Origin: Bacteroidaceae bacterium
GTDB lineage: Bacteria > Bacteroidota > Bacteroidia > Bacteroidales > Bacteroidaceae
Length of the DNA stretch: 6,043 nucleotides
Assembly (NCBI GenBank): GCA_017557475.1
Contig: JAFYYO010000313.1
Location: forward strand, 1 to 6,043
Direction: 5' to 3'
Shown: positions 4,904 through 6,043 of the stretch, piece by piece
Numbering within the stretch: position 1 is the first letter of the stretch
How the letters are laid out: every line of letters begins with the position of its first letter
Program-made: the position numbers and the translations under genes
The notes under the pieces: generated by a model
The model's input: the letters and a program-made list of their open reading frames with translations, nothing else
What the model was told of the DNA's origin: nothing
The model's database searches: none

Positions 4904-5581
4904 TTATTTTAGGAACTTCGTATAGTCCGAGCAAAGCAGGTGCAAGGGCTGCTCATCCTCTTCTATTTCTGGGAAGCGGCCTACAGGAGCATAGAAGCGA
5001 TTGTCCGTATTATCATCATTACATTGGCTGACTTCGCCCACCATCACTTTTCCCTTACCAGGCTCTCCATAGAAACGATGGTAGAGATACTGCTCCATGC
5101 AGATACTTTGACCAGGTTTGAGAATAACCTTTCCGCCTGGCTCCATCGTGTGCTCTATGCCGTCTATGCGGAAATGAACAGGCGTATCAGCAAACTGCTC
5201 GTCCTTATCGGCATTATAAAGCTCGATAACAAGGTTGCCGCCACCACGATTGATGATATCCTCCATCTTGCTCCAATGGAAATGCATCGGGGTTTCCTGG
5301 TTCTCCTCTACAATCATAATCTTCTCCGCATAAGGCTTCTTGTCAACCCCATACTTGCCATTTCTGATGGTAAAGAGGAAGAGACCGCAAGTCTTAAAAT
5401 CGCCTGATCCAAAGTCTGTTATGTCCCATCCGAGCATACGCTCAATAATGTAGTCCACTTTGTCTCGATTTGCCTTCCAGTCAGCTACGCTCCATTCCGA
5501 CCACTCAGGTAGAATAAACTGCCGCGAAGCAAGGAAATCCTTAGCCTCACGAATGATTTGATTGATTTCGCTACGTTTCAT
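4904..5581 (-). CDS. D-lyxose ketol-isomerase (cupin type)
   Basis: A 225-residue cytoplasmic enzyme of the D-lyxose isomerase family, which interconverts D-lyxose and D-xylulose; many members also accept mannose/fructose. Family hallmarks are dense: MKRSEINQIIREAKDF (1-16), LGWDITDFGSGDF (50-62), LFTIRNG (69-75), YAEKIMIVEENQETPMHFHW (84-103), MEDIINRGGG (106-115), LKPGQSICMEQYLYHRFYGE (154-173), VGEVSQCNDDNTDNRF (181-196), GRFPEIEEDE (201-210). The metal ligands of the cupin site are His100, His102, Glu107 and His168, all present. Length matches the family. The start ATG (5581) lies 11 nt past the stop of the aldolase gene and has no clear Shine-Dalgarno. With the kinase 5 nt downstream, this is the middle gene of a tight three-gene operon that probably handles a free aldose through its ketose. 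Confidence 0.93.
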   Translation of the reverse strand: MKRSEINQIIREAKDFLASRQFILPEWSEWSVADWKANRDKVDYIIERMLGWDITDFGSGDFKTCGLFLFTIRNGKYGVDKKPYAEKIMIVEENQETPMHFHWSKMEDIINRGGGNLVIELYNADKDEQFADTPVHFRIDGIEHTMEPGGKVILKPGQSICMEQYLYHRFYGEPGKGKVMVGEVSQCNDDNTDNRFYAPVGRFPEIEEDEQPLHLLCSDYTKFLK

Positions 5582-5592
5582 GTTGTATCGTT

Positions 5593-6043
5593 TTAGATTC
5601 TGTTATTGCTTTCAAAAAGTAGGATGTGTTCCTTCACAACTTCCCTCGAAGCGTCTATCATCACTTGTTTCAAGGGCACATATTCTTCGTCGGGCTTCTG
5701 CGCGAGACGCTCCTTGATGCGCTTCATAATGCCTCGCTGAATGGCAGTTGCAACATTTATCTTGCAGATTCCGTTATGAATGCAAGCCTTGAAGTCTTCA
5801 ACACTCGTCCCACTTCCTCCATGAAGAACAAGAGGCAAACGGTTCGCTTCATGAATCTCGATGAGTCGCTTGATATTTAGCTGTGGAGTGTGGACATAAT
5901 GTCCATGCAGATTACCTATCGCAACTGCAAGCGCATCAATTCCTGTGGCTTGGACAAAACGGACAGATTCCTCGACATCCGTGAAGACATCGGCAGTATC
6001 GACACCAGAGTTGCCCACCTTTCCCAGTTCGGCTTCCACATCA
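5593..6043 (-). CDS. Class II ketose-(bis)phosphate aldolase, C-terminal part (cut by window edge)
   Basis: Only the last ~150 codons are present; the frame runs off the right edge. The visible part matches zinc-dependent class II aldolases of the Fba/GatY/KbaY type: VEAELGKVGN at the edge, IDALAVAIGNLHGHY (zinc-ligand His in LHGHY), LPLVLHGGSGTS (a second His and the phosphate-binding GGSG), INVAT (substrate binding) and a C-terminal helix ending ASREVVKEHILLF. The enzyme cleaves a ketose phosphate to dihydroxyacetone phosphate and an aldehyde. Whether it prefers fructose-1,6-bisphosphate, tagatose-1,6-bisphosphate or a ketose-1-phosphate cannot be read. It is the first visible gene of the minus-strand operon, 11 nt before the isomerase. 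The GTG at 6039 is internal (a Val of VEAELG), not a start. Confidence 0.9.
   Translation of the reverse strand, partial: DVEAELGKVGNSGVDTADVFTDVEESVRFVQATGIDALAVAIGNLHGHYVHTPQLNIKRLIEIHEANRLPLVLHGGSGTSVEDFKACIHNGICKINVATAIQRGIMKRIKERLAQKPDEEYVPLKQVMIDASREVVKEHILLFESNNRI

Noticed and set aside
4899..4934. Kinase start at the TTG at 4934
   Set aside because: It would overlap the end of the D-lyxose isomerase by 31 bp and add residues before the conserved first strand; the ATG at 4898 is a clean start 5 nt past the stop.

Overview
The window looks like chromosomal DNA of a Bacteroidales bacterium, probably Prevotella-like. The clues are two TAnnTTTG promoter -7 boxes, A-rich leaders with weak or no Shine-Dalgarno sequence, mid-range GC (judged by eye), Bacteroidetes-type sugar enzymes, and heptanucleotide and hairpin repeats in and between genes. 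Genus and species cannot be set from this sequence alone.

Layout: (1) 58-966, minus strand: a Tat-exported TIM-barrel sugar isomerase/epimerase-like protein. (2) 967-1149: a divergent control region with back-to-back promoters and two heptamer repeat blocks. (3) 1150-3709, plus strand: three genes encoding a TIR-like protein, a compact ABC/SMC-type AAA ATPase, and a DUF4435 (TOPRIM-like) protein. (4) 3699-6043, minus strand: a compact sugar operon, read as class II ketose-(bis)phosphate aldolase (cut by the window edge), D-lyxose ketol-isomerase, and PfkB-family sugar kinase. It converges on the DUF4435 gene with an 11-bp overlap of 3' ends.

The isomerase, kinase and aldolase make a logical route: free aldose to ketose, ketose to phosphoketose, then cleavage to two small carbon units. 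The plus-strand trio is the most interesting part. An AAA ATPase next to a DUF4435/TOPRIM protein is the architecture of the PARIS (AriA/AriB) anti-phage system. Here the ATPase is small, and a TIR-like protein sits upstream with Gln at the apparent position of the TIR catalytic Glu. A defence role is inferred from domain content; there are no mobile-element genes in the window to support it.

The most unusual DNA-level feature is a set of strict 7-bp-periodic repeats with different unit sequences. They occur in the leader of the sugar-isomerase-like gene, between the divergent promoters, on both sides of the TIR-like gene (part of this as a 28-bp inverted repeat), just before the ATPase start, and inside the kinase coding sequence.
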